From the NCBI GenBank assembly GCA_003427395.1, contig BFEA01000559.1, positions 162,113 to 191,843 of the forward strand: a DNA stretch of 29,731 nt, read 5' to 3'. The notes beneath the pieces are model-generated. The model was not told where the DNA came from. It made no database searches and saw only the letters and a list, made by a program, of their open reading frames with translations. The position numbers were made by a program, and so were the translations under genes. This document shows positions 29,413 through 29,731 of the stretch, in pieces (position 1 is the stretch's first letter; every line of letters starts with the position of its first letter). The stretch is from Chara braunii (Eukaryota > Streptophyta > Charophyceae > Charales > Characeae).

Positions 29413-29731
29413 GGGTTGTTGAGCCCCGGCCCCGGGGCCCCGGCGGGGGTCCGGGGGTGCTGGGGTGGGCACCCCCAACCCCCGCTCCAGACCCCCCCCC
29501 CAAAAAAAAAAAAAATCAAAAACAAAAAAAAAATAGTGGGGGGTGCGCAGCGAGAGCGCGCACCACATGGGCTAAACCCCAAAAATGGAGTTTTATGCCC
29601 CACCCCGGACCCCCCCCGGGGCCACACCCACCACTCGTGGGACCGGGGTAGCTGCTGGTGCGGGGCCGGGGGCGGGACCAACAGCCGGCGGGGGCGGGGT
29701 TGAGTGTTGGCGGTGGCGGGGGTGCGGGGTG
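29413..29731. other. extreme G/C- and A-rich end of window
   Basis: Replaces the minisatellite expected from copy 1. Holds runs of C and G, an A-rich stretch (about 29502-29533) and a small hairpin GTGCGC/GCGCAC (29543-29563). Frames across it are low-complexity. It could be an inserted element or poor-quality contig end sequence. Confidence 0.6.

Overview
The window reads as repeat-dense nuclear DNA from a draft assembly of a eukaryote. It contains an N-gap, an untrimmed Nextera transposase adapter, decayed Ty3/gypsy retroelement pieces, long trinucleotide runs, several minisatellites and a candidate spliceosomal intron. The retroelement Gag and Pol pieces look to me like those of streptophyte algae, and Chara braunii is my best guess. 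That is memory of family style, not a search result. I see no intact housekeeping gene, tRNA, rRNA or CRISPR array.

Layout. 0-2.5 kb: three repeat blocks (direct plus inverted ~90-bp units; a 31/41-bp G+C-rich minisatellite; a 46-bp minisatellite). 2.7-3.7 kb: a decayed gene of unknown function. 4.5-7.2 kb: the most intriguing coding segment, a head-to-tail array of small paralogous ORFs on the + strand. Their junctions are 0-50 bases apart, and they share a ~120-residue domain I cannot place. Some members are intact and some carry nonsense codons. 7.2-7.9 kb: a charged reading frame of unknown function. 7.9-9.8 kb: noncoding. 9.8-11.3 kb: a Ty3-type gag pseudogene. 11.9-14.4 kb and 26.9-29.4 kb: two direct copies of a 2.5-kb repeat with (TAA)n runs, hairpins and a possible intron. 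14.3-17.4 kb: minisatellites and a family of covarying mini-hairpins. 17.4-23.3 kb: two inverted ~1.6-kb repeat arms around scrambled pieces of one pol gene and an adapter sequence; a 52-G homopolymer in the right arm matches the N-gap in the left. 23.3-26.9 kb: A+T-rich noncoding DNA with a second covarying hairpin family.

Themes. (1) In-frame stops in otherwise coherent frames fall at positions where relatives have Trp, Arg or probably Gln, and most are explained by C-to-T or G-to-A transitions, as expected for methylated, silenced repeats. (2) Two families of short stem-loops keep their pairing while stem bases change, so the fold rather than the primary sequence seems conserved. (3) Part of the architecture at 19-21.7 kb is probably an assembly artefact, because the adapter at 21357-21394 cannot be genomic.
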